Assembly (NCBI GenBank): GCA_963383645.1
Contig: OY726578.1
Span: 20,017,092 to 20,081,091 of the forward strand
Direction of reading: 5' to 3'
From: Muscardinus avellanarius
Lineage: Eukaryota; Chordata; Mammalia; Rodentia; Gliridae
DNA: 64,000 nt
In this document: piece after piece, positions 49,630-59,309 of the stretch
Position numbering within the stretch: position 1 is the first letter of the stretch
How the letters are laid out: every line of letters starts with the position of its first letter
Program-made: the position numbers and the translations under genes
The notes under the pieces: generated by a model
The model's input: only the letters and a program-made list of their open reading frames with translations
What the model was told of the DNA's origin: nothing
Databases searched by the model: none

Positions 49630-49760
49630 AAATCTTGAATTCCATTTTGCAGATGAGAAACTCAAAGTTTAGAGCAGGTCAGGGGCTCTCCCAGGGCCAC
49701 GGGGAAGGGAGGGCCGCCCTGGCTTTCTGTCAGCCCGCGCCGCCTCCTGCTTGCCGCGAC
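49630..49760 (-). mobile_element. MIR fragment, minus strand
   Basis: TCCATTTTGCAGATGAGAAA CTCAAAGTTTAGAGCAGGTC, GGGGCTCTCCCAGGGCCACG. Confidence 0.7.
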
Positions 49761-49864
49761 GCTGAGCCGGCATCCACTTGGAATGGGTGGGGACAGCACT
49801 GGACCCGGGTCAGCCACAGGGGCGACTGCAGCCTTTAGGGCAAGAGACGTCATTTAAAAGGTGA

Positions 49865-50032
49865 TTTAATGTTTTCAAGGTTCATCCATGTTGCTGAATG
49901 ATCGTGTGTCAATCTTTCCTTCCTTTTCGCGGCTGAGTAATACTCCACTGTGTGAATCTCCCTCTGCCACATCTTACTTGCCCACTTTTCAGTTGATGGA
50001 CGCTTGGGTCGTGTCCACCCTTTGGATACTCA
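49865..50032 (-). mobile_element. L1 5' part, inverted segment
   Basis: GGTTCATCCATGTTGCTGAA, GGCTGAGTAATACTCCACTG, CAGTTGATGGACGCTTGGGT CGTGTCC: reversed L1 sequence that normally lies just upstream of the adjacent plus-strand segment. Confidence 0.82.
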
Positions 50033-50039
50033 CGTAGGA

Positions 50040-50295
50040 ATACTTGCTCCATGCTACGTGGAGGAAGCCAGACACCAAAGGTCGCATACGACAGAATTTT
50101 TTTTATATGAAAATATTCAGAATATTTAAGTTCAAAAAACTAGAACGCAGCTTGATGGCTTGCCAGGAGCTGGAGGGGGGAAGAGGGGGAAAGGGCGTGA
50201 GTATTTAGTAGGTATAATATGTCCTTTGGGGATAATAAAATGTTTCATAACTAGATAAAGGTGACGGTTCCACAATATTGTAAAAGTATTTGATG
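50040..50295 (+). mobile_element. L1 3' part, direct segment
   Basis: GGAGGAAGCCAGACACCAAA GGTCGCATACGACAG, GATGGCTTGCCAGGAGCTGG, TAATAAAATGTTTCATAACT AGATAAAGGTGACGG. Confidence 0.82.
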
Positions 50296-50319
50296 CCTCT
50301 GAACCAGGTGCTCTACAGT

Positions 50320-50360
50320 GGTTTATTTTATTTTATTTCATTTTATTTATTTATTTATTT
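50320..50360. repeat. (TTTTA/TTTA)n SINE tail
   Basis: TTTTA units then TTTA units leading into a reversed SINE. Confidence 0.93.
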
Positions 50361-50560
50361 GCGGGTCTGGGGATGGAACCCAGGGGCACATTCTACCTCT
50401 GAGCTACACCCCCAGCTGTATTTTTTATTCTTTATTTTGAAACAGGTCTCACTGAGTTGCAAAGGGCCTCACTAAGTAGCTGAGGCTGGCCTTGAACCTT
50501 GATTCTCCTGTTTCAGTCTCCCAAATGTGGGATTACAAGCATGAGCCACCATGCCCAGCT
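50361..50560 (-). mobile_element. A-type SINE, minus strand
   Basis: GGGTCTGGGGATGGAACCCA to GAGCCACCATGCCCAGC. Confidence 0.93.
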
Positions 50561-50591
50561 TTATTATTTTATTATTTTATTTTATTTTATT

Positions 50592-50768
50592 TTGTGGTAC
50601 TGGGGATTAAACCCAGAGGCAGTCTACCTCCAACCTACATTCCCAACCTGCTTATTTTTATTTTGAAACAGGGTCTTGCGAGGTTAATAAGAAGCCCCGT
50701 ACATTGCTGAGGCTGTCCTCAAGCCTGCGATCCTCCTGTCTCAGCCTCCCAAGTACTAAGAGGACTAG
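50592..50768 (-). mobile_element. A-type SINE, minus, 5' end lost
   Basis: TTGTGGTACTGGGGATTAAA, TTTTGAAACAGGGTCTTGCG, ending CCTCCCAAGTACTAAG. A (TTTTA)n tail at 50563-50591 precedes it. Confidence 0.9.
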
Positions 50769-50816
50769 ATGGAAAACAGGGCCTCAAGTTCAGACATTAG
50801 AAAGCTGGTCGACGAT

Positions 50817-51152
50817 AGAGCCGGGCGTGGTGGCGCACGCTTGTAATCCCAGCATTCGGGAGGCTGAGACGGAAGGATCGCAGTTCGCAGACAGCCTCAG
50901 CTACTTAGTGAGGCCCTTTGCAACTTGGTGAGACCCTGTTCCAAAATAAAGAATAAAAAATGGGGCTGGGGCTGGGCATGCGCGCGCTGGCTTAGGAGAC
51001 CCTGTTTCTAAATAAAAATGTAAAAATAGGTCTGGGAGTGTAGCCTGGAGGTAGAAGGGCTTCCAGGAACCCCAGTACCATAAAAAAAAAAATTGGCTGG
51101 GGGTATAGCTCGGAGGTCAAATGCCCCTGGGTTCCATCCCCAGACCCACACA

Positions 51153-51160
<8 letters not shown>
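50817..51160 (+). mobile_element. A-type SINE split by a truncated B-type SINE
   Basis: Left half 50817-50969 and right half 51093-51160 (TGGCTGGGGGTATAGCTCGG to GTTCCATCCCCAGACCC). Confidence 0.88.
50970..51091 (+). mobile_element. B-type SINE nested, internally deleted
   Basis: GGCTGGGCATGCGCGCGCTG jumps from the 5' end to GCTTAGGAGACCCTGTTTCT, so most of the left half is gone. The right half GGGCTTCCAGGAACCCCAGT is intact. Confidence 0.88.

Positions 51161-51202
<42 letters not shown>
51160..51202. repeat. (AAAT)n SINE-tail microsatellite
   Basis: About ten AAAT units. Confidence 0.96.
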
Positions 51203-51984
51203 GAAAGCTGTTCGGCGATGGTGATGGACCCAGCAGCTCACACATGGCCAAATCCTAACTCATGAGCGATGTAGTCCTAAATCAGGCACCCATTGGTCAC
51301 GTGCCTGGTTACGTTTCGTGTACCCGAGGCTCTCTACAGACCCAGGACAGAGGAGTGGAACTCCCCGGGGCATGTCTTCAAGGGACACATGACCTTTCGG
51401 TGGCAACCCAGAAGCCAGAAAAGTATGTGTGAGCTACAGGCGACACCCTGGAGGGAGCGGTCAACTGTGCTTGGGGGAGCAGAGGTCAAAGGCTGCATGG
51501 ACAGAGGCAACCGGGCTGGTCACCGGAGTAGAGCCCAGAGAAGAACAAGGACCTGGAGCACAGAGACACAGGCAAAGGAGAGAAGGATTAGGAGTCTGAA
51601 ATATTCAGAGCGCTGCCAGTCTCCCAGGGGCAGCGTCGGGCGCAGATCTCAAGGACCCTGTAAGCCAGAACACACGGGTAGTGGGGAGCCATGGAGGGCG
51701 CATGAGCAGTGGAGTGCCCACGTCCCACGATCACACTGCCGGCACGGGAATTAAGGGCCTTTGGAGCCCCGTTCGCCTTCCTCTCGCTTCTTCCGTCAGC
51801 CTTGAGTTGAGCGCCTACTGTGTGCGCAGCCCCATGCCGGAGGCCGAGACCTTGGATTCGCACAGGGGTCACTGGAGTGCAGCAGAGCTCGGGCCTGCCG
51901 GCCCCGGCCCCGGCCTAGAAAACCCTCCCCACTGACTGCCAAATGGGCACCTGCCAGCCGCACGCTGGCGTAAACGTCTCTGAA
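51203..51984. other. unique GC-rich sequence, no gene recognised
   Basis: A 153-codon plus-strand frame (51293-51754) lacks family features. 51790-51850 has a faint MIR trace (GAGCGCCTACTGTGTGCGCA). Confidence 0.4.
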
Positions 51985-52260
51985 AAAAAAAAAAAGATTA
52001 TATTCATTCTCTTAACCTCACCCCAACCGGAACATAAATCGTCTCTGTTTATAACACTCCTGGCATTTTGTACGTTTTGCCGAGTGACATAAAATGACGA
52101 TAAATTTAGACCCCACCAGCGGAAAAGTACCTAAAATGCCACATGCCACTAATATTGACAGGTTCTAAAAGTAAAACTTGGAAACGGTTCAGGCGACATA
52201 AATTAAAATAAAAATATATACTTTGTCCTTGAGAGAATCAGCTAAAATTAACCCTCTGTG
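51985..52260. promoter_or_regulatory. AT-rich unique island, candidate conserved noncoding element
   Basis: GGAACATAAATCGTCTCTGT TTATAACACTCC, GAGTGACATAAAATGACGAT AAATTTAG, CCACTAATATTGACAGG, GGCGACATAAATTAAAATAA. GACATAAA occurs twice and CATAAATC once (CDX/HOX-like). It starts after an A13 run. Confidence 0.45.
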
Positions 52261-52464
52261 TGGGCGGGAATGTCCGGGAACAGGTAGGAGAAATCACATC
52301 AGGGGCCTCGGGAAGGACTGGTCCCAGGCGACCCTGAGAAACTCCAGAAAGACAGCCGGGCGTGAGGCTGAGACGGGAGGGAGGGCCGCAGGTTCAAGGA
52401 CAACCCCAGCAACTTAGTGAAACCCTCAACAACATGGTGAGGCTCTGTTTCAAAACCAAAATAA

Positions 52465-52866
52465 AGCCGGGCGTGGTGGCGCACGCTTGTAATCCCCGCG
52501 CTTGGGAGGCAGAGACAGGGGATGGCGCTGGTTGGCTTAAGAGACCCTGTTTCCAAATAAAAATACAAAAATAGGTCTGGGAAGCCCGGCATGGCGGAGC
52601 ACGCCTGTAATCCCCGCACTTGGGAGGCGGAGACAGGAGGATCACACGGGTTTGAAGTCAGCCTCAGCTACTTAGTGAGGCTCTCAGCAACTCAGTGAGA
52701 CCCTGTTTCCAAATAAAATATAAAATAGGTCTGGGAGTATAGCCTAGAGGTAGAAAGCTTCTGGGTTCCACCCTCAGTACCACCAAAAAAAAAAAAAATA
52801 TATGTCTGGGAGTGTAGCCCGGAGGTAGAAGGGTTTCCAGGAACCCCAGTACCACCGAAAAGCAAT
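52465..52866 (+). mobile_element. B-type SINE (host 2), itself split
   Basis: Left half 52465-52579 with an internal deletion (GACAGGGGATGGCGCTGG), and right half 52797-52866 (TGTCTGGGAGTGTAGCCCGG to GGAACCCCAGTACCACC). Confidence 0.87.
52580..52796 (+). mobile_element. innermost SINE
   Basis: AGCCCGGCATGGCGGAGCAC, CACGGGTTTGAAGTCAGCC, right half AGAAAGCTTCTGGGTTCCAC (intermediate type), A14 tail. Confidence 0.92.
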
Positions 52867-52902
52867 AAATAAATAAATTAATTAATTAATTAATTAATAA
52901 GG
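52867..52902. repeat. (AAAT)n/(TTAA)n tail
   Basis: AAATAAATAAATTAATTAAT, the tail of host 2. Confidence 0.93.
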
Positions 52903-52962
52903 AAACAGGACTCGGGGTAGAGTTCAGAACCCCCGGGGTTCAAGCCTGGGTACCACATACAT

Positions 52963-53236
52963 ACGCACAAAGCGCCTTTAATACCAGAGCTTCTGATACC
53001 TTCAGTTTTTGTTTAAATTCAAATGTAAAAGCAATGAAATCTTAACGTGTCAGGTGCCCAAGAGTGTAGCGGCTACGCTGTTGGCCAATATCCAGAACAT
53101 CCCAGAAATCTATTGGACAGCTTCGTCTTGGAGCGGGAAGCCTGCGGGTTGCTCTCCGGGGTCATAGATGCCTGTGAATCCTCTCCTCTCCCTCCCAGCT
53201 TGCTCCTCCCCATCCCTCCCCGTCTTCCTCTAAGTT
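52963..53236. other. unique sequence, nothing recognised
   Basis: Short unique spacer before the polypyrimidine tract. Confidence 0.35.
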
Positions 53237-53639
53237 CCTATCTGTCTGTCTTTCTGTCTGTCTGTCTCTCCCTCATCTCCTCTTCCTCCTCCTCCTCCTC
53301 CTTCCTTTCTTCTTCTTCTTCTTCTTCTTCTTCTTCTTCTTCTTCTTCTTCTTCTTCTTCTTCTTCTTCTTCTTCTCTGTCTCTCTCTGTCTCTCTATCT
53401 CCCTCCCCTCCTCCTCCTCCTCCTGTTCTTCTTCTTCTTCTTCTTCTTCTTCTTCTTCTTCTTCTTCTTCTTCTTCTTCTTCTTCTTCTTCTTCTCTGTC
53501 TCTCTCTGTCTCTCTCTTCCTCCTCCTCCTTCTCTGTCTCTCTCTGTCTCTCTGTCTCTGTCTCTCCTTCCTCTCCTCCTCCTCCCCCTCCCCCCCTCCT
53601 CCTCCTCCCCCTCTTCTTCTTCTTCTTCTTCTTCTTCTT

Positions 53640-53670
<31 letters not shown>

Positions 53671-53739
53671 TCTGTCTCTCTCTGTCTCTCTGTCTCTCTC
53701 TCCCTCCCCTCCTCCTCCTCCTCCTCCTTCTCCCCTTCT

Positions 53740-53800
<61 letters not shown>

Positions 53801-53806
53801 CCCCCA
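53237..53806. repeat. 570-bp polypyrimidine tract with higher-order structure
   Basis: Three (TTC)n blocks (about 53310-53375, 53428-53495, 53612-53670), each followed by TCTGTCTCTCTCTGTCTCTC and then CCTCCTCCTCC-type blocks, ending in a (CT)n of about 27 units and C8. Long Glu/Arg/Lys or Ser/Leu frames across it (up to 301 codons) are repeat artefacts. Confidence 0.97.
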
Positions 53807-54300
53807 ATGTCTGCCTACCCCCTCACTGTATTTCTCTCTGCCCCTTTCTCTGCTTCTCTTCTCCGTCCCTTCCCTGCTCCATTCTTCTCTAAAACATGTG
53901 TCTCTTGGCCTTGGCTGTGACCTCAGAGGCAGCTCAGGATCTGGAAACCAGGGTCCGAAGCCCGCTCTACCCTCGGCTGCGAGCGCTTGCTGGGGGACTC
54001 CCGCAGACCCCTCCCCGCACAGGGGGTCACGCGGGGCCCTGCTCCTCTGCCGTCCCTGCCCTTGAATGAAGTCTCCGAAGCAACACCAGGGGCTGTGCTG
54101 TGCGTGTCTCTGGATCACTCTGAGTTCGCTATGATGTATAAGTACACTGCACCCATAAAAGCATAAATTTTTTTTCAAAAGAAGTCACATGTTTCGCAGT
54201 GCATAGTAGGTGCTCGGTAAATCAACTGGTTTTTTTTTTCCTTCTTCTCTTTGATGACAAGCCTTTAGACGCTCCCGAAAATCTGCCAGATGTATGTTCG
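53807..54300. other. unique sequence, no gene recognised
   Basis: 54110-54180 (GCTATGATGTATAAGTACAC TGCACCCATAAAAGC) resembles the L1 3' terminus. The rest is unassigned. Confidence 0.4.
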
Positions 54301-55264
54301 CATCTTCAGCTCAGAACCCGGGACACGCCATTCATCACAGTCTGCTTCTCTAACCTTGGCCTCTCCATCCCCTCCCAGGTACCGAAGGCTCCAGGCACCT
54401 GCCCTCTGCCCCTCCCCTCCCGGGATGCTCTCCCCTGCATCTCCCAACGCTCGGAGCCCCCCCGGCGCCCACTCCTGCACGCCCGCCGCCCTCTCAGCCT
54501 CCGACACACGGCTGGTCCATGATTAAAAGACTCCAGAGAAATAAAAAGCTTGCACCAGCCTCATTTTAGGTACAGCGGACCCTGCTCTCACACGCGGGCT
54601 GAGATAACATAGAACCTTCACTCCATCCAATTTATTGGGCACCTACTGTCTACAAATACACCCCCACCCGGCTGGGCACGGAGACATGTCTAGCAGCAGG
54701 TCTGGTCCGGGAGGACCCAGAGCCTGGTGGGAGAAAGAGACCCTCCCCGAGCGAGGGAGCCACCACCGCGCAGTGGGAGACTGAGAGTCGGGGCAGCGTG
54801 GGTTCCCCGGGCTGCAGGAAGGGGGTGAGGCCCCCCAGGAGGACAGGGGGCGTGCAGACGTGCCCTGAGCGCAGGACGACGGGTCAGTGGGCACGGGGAC
54901 GGGGTGTCGCAGAGGTGCCAGCACTTATTTCCAAGCAGGTGATGGTGACTTTGGACTAAGCTCAGAGAGGGGGGCCGGGAGAGGAGAGATTCAGCGTGCA
55001 AAGCTGACCCACCAAGGACCCATGAGCCGGGACTGGTCCTAGGCAGCAGGAGTCAGGGAAAGGCTTTGGGCCAGGGAGGGTTCAGGGGTCTCCCTGGCTC
55101 CTCCGGGGAGGTGGGTTGGGGGGCAGTGTGTGTTCAGGGGCCTGGAGTAGGCAGAGCTGGGGCCAGAGCCAGCACTGAGAGAGGGTGGCGGAGAGGGGGC
55201 TCCCCTCCGGGCCTCTCCCTTCCCCCTTCTGCTCTGGCATCTGACCGCCCCCTCCCAGCAGCCG
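54301..55264. other. unique GC-rich sequence, no gene recognised
   Basis: 54350-54450 has a weak L2-like wording. CAATTTATTGGGCACCTACT near 54630 is a MIR/L2 trace. Frames on both strands are mutually overlapping. Confidence 0.4.
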
Positions 55265-55390
55265 GCAGCCGGCTGGATACGCCATTTCTGAAGAGCATTA
55301 TGTAAATGGGCTGTATGCAAATCCAGCCTGGGCAGGCTGGACTCCTGAACTCTAATTAACTTGCCAAAGCCTAATGTTACCGCCTGCTCA
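55265..55390. promoter_or_regulatory. unique island with octamer-like motifs, candidate regulatory element
   Basis: GCATTATGTAAATGGGCTGT ATGCAAATCCAGC pairs ATGTAAAT with ATGCAAAT 13 bp apart (POU-like), followed by CTCTAATTAACTTGCC. Confidence 0.42.
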
Positions 55391-55620
55391 CCCCCTCTGC
55401 ACCAGCCCAGCCCCCAGCTCACTCCCCCAACCAAGAAATCCACCCAGGGAGGCCCAGAGATCTAATGGCACCCTCATTTGGAGTTATCCCACACCGTGAG
55501 CCCAGGAGATGCTGGATTGCAGTCTTAGACACTGGTGCATCAACATAGCTTCAAAATAGATGCCTCTTCTGTCCACACCCCTTCTGTTTTATTTTTGCTT
55601 GCTTTTAGAACCAGAACAGC

Positions 55621-55622
<2 letters not shown>
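55391..55622. other. unique sequence, nothing recognised
   Basis: No exon or repeat recognised. Confidence 0.3.
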
Positions 55623-55698
<76 letters not shown>

Positions 55699-55745
55699 TC
55701 TCTCCCTCCCTCTCTTTCTCTCTCCTCTCCTTTCCTCTCTCCCCC
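55623..55745. repeat. compound (CA)n(CT)n microsatellite
   Basis: About 17 CA units, then 19 CT units, then degenerate CCCTCT to 55745. Confidence 0.96.
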
Positions 55746-55934
55746 TTTAGCCACAATGAATTAACCTCCCTAGGCTCCCAGATTCCAGACCTCACCCTCG
55801 TGAGGACTCAGCACCCTCTCTCTGCCCCTCTCCCTCAGGGCGGAGGAGAGCCAAGGAGGGCAGAGCAGGGCTTGGCAGTGAGCCCTGCTCCCTGCAAGAA
55901 GTGCCCAAAAACTTGCTCACAAGCACACATTTTT
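55746..55934. other. unique sequence, nothing recognised
   Basis: No exon recognised. Confidence 0.3.
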
Positions 55935-56110
55935 AAAAAATATATATTTTATTGGTGCACTGTAGTCATCCATCTCAATGGGGTACAAGATGGCGGAGAC
56001 ATACCTGCACACAGCACCCAATTAGCCCTTCCCCAGCTCCCACCCCATTCCCTCCCCTGCGCTCCGTCTCATGCTCTGCTCAGTGACTGACTCTGATGTG
56101 CTTGTGAACG
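55935..56110 (-). mobile_element. L1 3' end, minus strand (squirrel-type)
   Basis: ATATTTTATTGGTGCACTGT AGTCATCCATCTCAATGGGG, then pyrimidine-rich CCAGCTCCCACCCCATTCCC. Same family as 36020. Confidence 0.75.
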
Positions 56111-56600
56111 CGTCTTAGGGGTGCCCCTCTCCCCTCCCGTCCCCCTCAGCTGGCGCCTTCTTTGCCCAGCCTTCTGGGTTTGGCTGAGGGCGGAGCTGAG
56201 GTCCTTCAAGCACCAGTGATGTCGGTGAGGTGCCCAGGGTCATGGGGCGGCGATGGAGGCTCCCGATACCCTTGGTGGCTTCCTCCCCACCCCCACGCAG
56301 TGCCCCCCAAAAGAGCCAGAGCCCCAGAGCCCGTTCTCTAACAGCCCGGTGCACTCGCTTTCAAGCACAGAACAAAACAAAAATAAAGGCTTCCTCGGGA
56401 AACGGGGAGAATGGTGTTGTCAGCCCATGCCGCGCCTACGTCAAATCCTCTAGTCTGAGGGTCCAGCAGCAGGAACGGGGTGGAACGGGCTTGGTGTTCA
56501 GGGCTTGATGTCATAAGGGAGTTTTGTTTAGAAAGACATGGCCTATCAGATAGCTGCTGAGATTTGTTATGACGACGCAGAGTGGGAACAAACGGGGGAA
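56111..56600. other. unique GC-rich sequence, no gene recognised
   Basis: Frames of 60-92 codons on both strands, none recognisable. Confidence 0.35.
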
Positions 56601-56626
56601 CATTCATTCATTCATTCATTCATTCT
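56601..56626. repeat. (CATT)n microsatellite
   Basis: About six CATT units. Confidence 0.93.
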
Positions 56627-56728
56627 GCCATCCTTCATTCAGGAAATAGTGATTGTCAATACCTGGCTCAGAGTGGATCCCCGAAACGCAGGGCTTGTTT
56701 TCTTGCTGTTGTTTGCTTGTTGGTTGGT

Positions 56729-56912
56729 TGGTTTGGTGACGGGGATTGAACCCTGGGGCCTTCTAATTCTGAGCTGCATCTCCAGCCCTTCTTAGTTTTA
56801 CTTTGAAGCAGGGTCCCACCGAGTGAGTGCTCCCCGATCTCAAGCCCGTGATCCTCCTGTCTCAGCCTCTGGAGTAGCCTGGAGGACAGGTGTGCGCCTC
56901 CTCACCCGGCTG
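56729..56912 (-). mobile_element. A-type SINE, minus, diverged
   Basis: TTGGTGACGGGGATTGAACC, TTTGAAGCAGGGTCCCACCG, CCCGTGATCCTCCTGTCTCA, GTGCGCCTCCTCACCCGGC. Confidence 0.85.
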
Positions 56913-56968
56913 AAGATGGGGCCTAGAGGCATTGTAAAGAAAGACAAGTGCTTGACTAACCACGGTAC

Positions 56969-57171
56969 GTGTTGTGGTTGGCTCTGAACCGCCCCCCGTG
57001 AAAGCTCAGAGGAGAAATAACTGGATCACGGGGGCTCTAACCTCATCGGCGAGTAAATCCAGAGGACGGAGTAATACTTGAAGTGAACTTACTGGGTCTT
57101 ATAGGACGGTGAGACATGACTGGAAGAAGTGGGTCTCTGGGGCATGGCCTCTAGGGCTCATGTGTTCTTGA

Positions 57172-57215
<44 letters not shown>

Positions 57216-57900
57216 CTTTCTCCTTCTCTCTTTCCCTCTCTCTTCCTCTCTCTCTCCTCTCTCCTCTCTCCTCTCTCCCCCTCTCTCCCCCTCCCCCTCC
57301 CTTTCTCTCTTCCTCTCTCTCCTCTTTCTTCTCTCTCCCTCCCTCTCTCTCCTTCTCTCTCTCCCTCTCTCTCCCCTCTCTCTCCTCTCTCCTCTCTCTC
57401 CCTCTCTCTCTCTCCCCTCTCCTCTCTCTCCCTCTCTCTCCCCTTCTGCCTCCATCTCTCTCTCCCTCTCTCTCACCCTCTGCCTCCATCTCTCCCTCTC
57501 TCTCTCCTCTCTTTCCTCTTTCTCTCCTCTCTCCTCTCTCTCCTCCCTTCCTCTCTCTCTCTCGCTCTCTCTCTCCCTCTCTCTCCTCTCTTTCCTCTCT
57601 CTCTCCTCTCTCCTTGCTCTCTCTCTCCTCTCTCTCTCTCCTCTCTCTCCTCTCTCCTCGCTCTCTCTCTCCTCTCTCTCCTCCCTCCCTCTCTCCCTCT
57701 CCCTCTCTCTCTCCCTCGCTCTCTCCCTTCAATCTGTCATGTCGCTCTCCTTCACCACATTCTGCCTCCCTGTCATTACTGCCCTAGAGCCGGCCAACTG
57801 TGGACTGAACCTCAGGATCCCTGAGCCACATAAACCTTTCCTGCCCTTCGTTGTTCAGGTCAGGTATTTTGTCACAGCGACAAAACGCTGACTAATACAG
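56969..57900 (+). mobile_element. MaLR-type LTR with a 557-bp CT expansion
   Basis: 5' end TGTTGTGGTTGGCTCTGAAC. Then GGATCACGGGGGCTCTAACC, GGTCTCTGGGGCATGGCCTC. After the tract: GCCGGCCAACTGTGGACTGA, CCCTGAGCCACATAAACCTT, GTTCAGGTCAGGTATTTTGT CACAGCGACAAAACGCTGAC TAATACAG. Solo LTR without internal genes. Confidence 0.8.
57173..57729. repeat. (CT)n/(CTCCTCT)n polypyrimidine tract within an LTR
   Basis: 557 bp of CT and CCTCTC variants with very few purines. GCCTCCATCTCTCTCTCCCT occurs twice (57447, 57481). The 231- and 193-codon frames are repeat artefacts. Confidence 0.97.
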
Positions 57901-58143
57901 TATACGTTGTGATTATCCCAGAGCCTCGCCCAAGGCCTTTTCAGTCCTGCTTTGGAATTTAGCCTTGGAGGTTAACAGATGCCGCTGTAGCCGCCACTGT
58001 CATGTTACTTCTCAGTGGGTGATCAACCTCACCTGAAGATGTTATCTACTCCCATTGTGCAAGCAGGCCCCACCTTGCAGGCTGTTGCCCGTTAGCTGGT
58101 AGCTGTAAGCTGGGCCACCATATTGAGATGGATCTGGATGGAT
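57901..58143. other. unique sequence, nothing recognised
   Basis: No exon or repeat recognised. Confidence 0.3.
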
Positions 58144-58350
58144 TTTTGTAGGTCTGGGGATGAAACCCAGGGGCATCTGACCTCCGAGATACACCCCCTG
58201 CCCTATTTTTTATTCGTTATTTTGAAACAGGGTCTCACTAAGTTGCGGAGGGCCTCTCTAAGTAGCTGAGGCTGTCTGCGAACCGCGATCCTCCTGTCTC
58301 AGCCTCCAGAATGCTGGGATTACAAGTGTGCGCAGCCATGCCTGGCTGGA
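58144..58350 (-). mobile_element. A-type SINE, minus strand
   Basis: TGTAGGTCTGGGGATGAAAC to GCGCAGCCATGCCTGGC. Confidence 0.94.
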
Positions 58351-58586
58351 TCTCAATGTTTTATTCAAGCTCAAAGCCTAGGAGTGTCTTATTGCTTAGT
58401 GATGCCTGCCGTGGAACTGGGTGACGGTCAGTGCGTGTGCGTCTTGTGTGTGCAAACCCCGAGCCAGCACATCCCCTGCGTGGGGTGGTCCCCGTGCCTG
58501 AGGATCAGAGAGAGGAACGCGTGTGCCGAGGTTACACAGACATCTCACAGCACAGACAAAACTAGAATAGGTATCTTCTGGCTCCT
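58351..58586. other. unique sequence, nothing recognised
   Basis: No exon recognised. Confidence 0.3.
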
Positions 58587-58712
58587 GATTTGAGGCCAGC
58601 CTCAACAATTTAGTGAGACTCTGTGTCAAAATAAAAAATAAAATTGGGCTGGGGGTATAGCTCAGAGGTAGAACGACCCTGGGTTCCATCCCTAAGTACC
58701 AAAAAACAAACA
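58587..58712 (+). mobile_element. 5'-truncated A-type SINE
   Basis: Starts within the left half (TTTGAGGCCAGCCTCAACAA), complete right half GGCTGGGGGTATAGCTCAGA to TTCCATCCCTAAGTACC. Confidence 0.92.
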
Positions 58713-59089
58713 AAAAACCTACCCACGGGGTGATGGTGATGGTGTGAAGGTCTCTCCCAGCAACGCACTCCCTTACCCCATCACAGTATCAGCGGGTTCT
58801 CATCTCCTTCACCCAGATGCCCATGGTGTCCAGCTGGCCTCCCCGTCGCCCAGCCTCCTCTAACCACCCTCCCCCAGGCCTCCGCATGCAAGAGCCAACC
58901 TCCCACACCGCCCAGTGGCTCGGCCTGAGATCTAGGTCTGGGCCTTAATCATCCCTCTCTCCTGGCCACACCAGAGGCCCACATCGCTGGCGAGTCCTGC
59001 AGCTCCAGAGGGAGTCTTGTCCCCGTCACACCTAGTAGCAGGAAGGCCTCTGTCTGACTCCCGCACACGGCAGTCCAGTGATCACTGTT
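58713..59089. other. unique sequence, no gene recognised
   Basis: Starts with GGTGATGGTGATGGTG. Otherwise GC-rich DNA with no exon. Confidence 0.35.
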
Positions 59090-59309
59090 AAAAAGTCAGT
59101 GTGGCCGGGCGTGGTGGCGCACACTTGTAGTCCCCGCACTTGGGAGGCGGAGACAGGAGGATCGCGCAGGTTCAAAGCCAGCCGCACTGGCTTAAGAGAC
59201 CCTGTTTCCAAAAAAAAATATAAAAAAAAAAAGTGCCTGGGAGTGTAGCCTGGAGGTAGAAGGGTTTCCAGGAACCCGAGTACCACCAAAAAACCAAAAA
59301 GTCAGTGTG
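59090..59309 (+). mobile_element. B-type SINE with perfect 14-bp TSD
   Basis: TSD AAAAAGTCAGTGTG at 59090-59103 and 59296-59309. Body GCCGGGCGTGGTGGCGCACA to GGGTTTCCAGGAACCCGAGT. The linker A-run AAAAAAAATATAAAAAAAAAA is itself a fresh target. Confidence 0.97.

Larger units (their letters stand above)
52351..52962 (+). mobile_element. three-level nested SINE (host 1)
   Basis: Host left half 52351-52464 (GCCGGGCGTGAGGCTGAGAC, 5' part shortened) and host right half 52903-52962 (GACTCGGGGTAGAGTTCAGA..TTCAAGCCTGGGTACC). Everything between was inserted into its linker. Confidence 0.85.

Noticed and set aside
53047..54178. 281- and 301-codon frames rich in Ser/Leu or Glu/Arg/Lys
   Set aside because: Produced by the 570-bp polypyrimidine tract read on either strand.
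57129..57824. 231- and 193-codon Ser/Leu or Glu/Arg frames
   Set aside because: Translation of the CT expansion inside an LTR.
56969..57900. A provirus with coding genes around the LTRs
   Set aside because: Only solo LTR-like sequence is visible; no gag, pol or env resemblance in any frame nearby.
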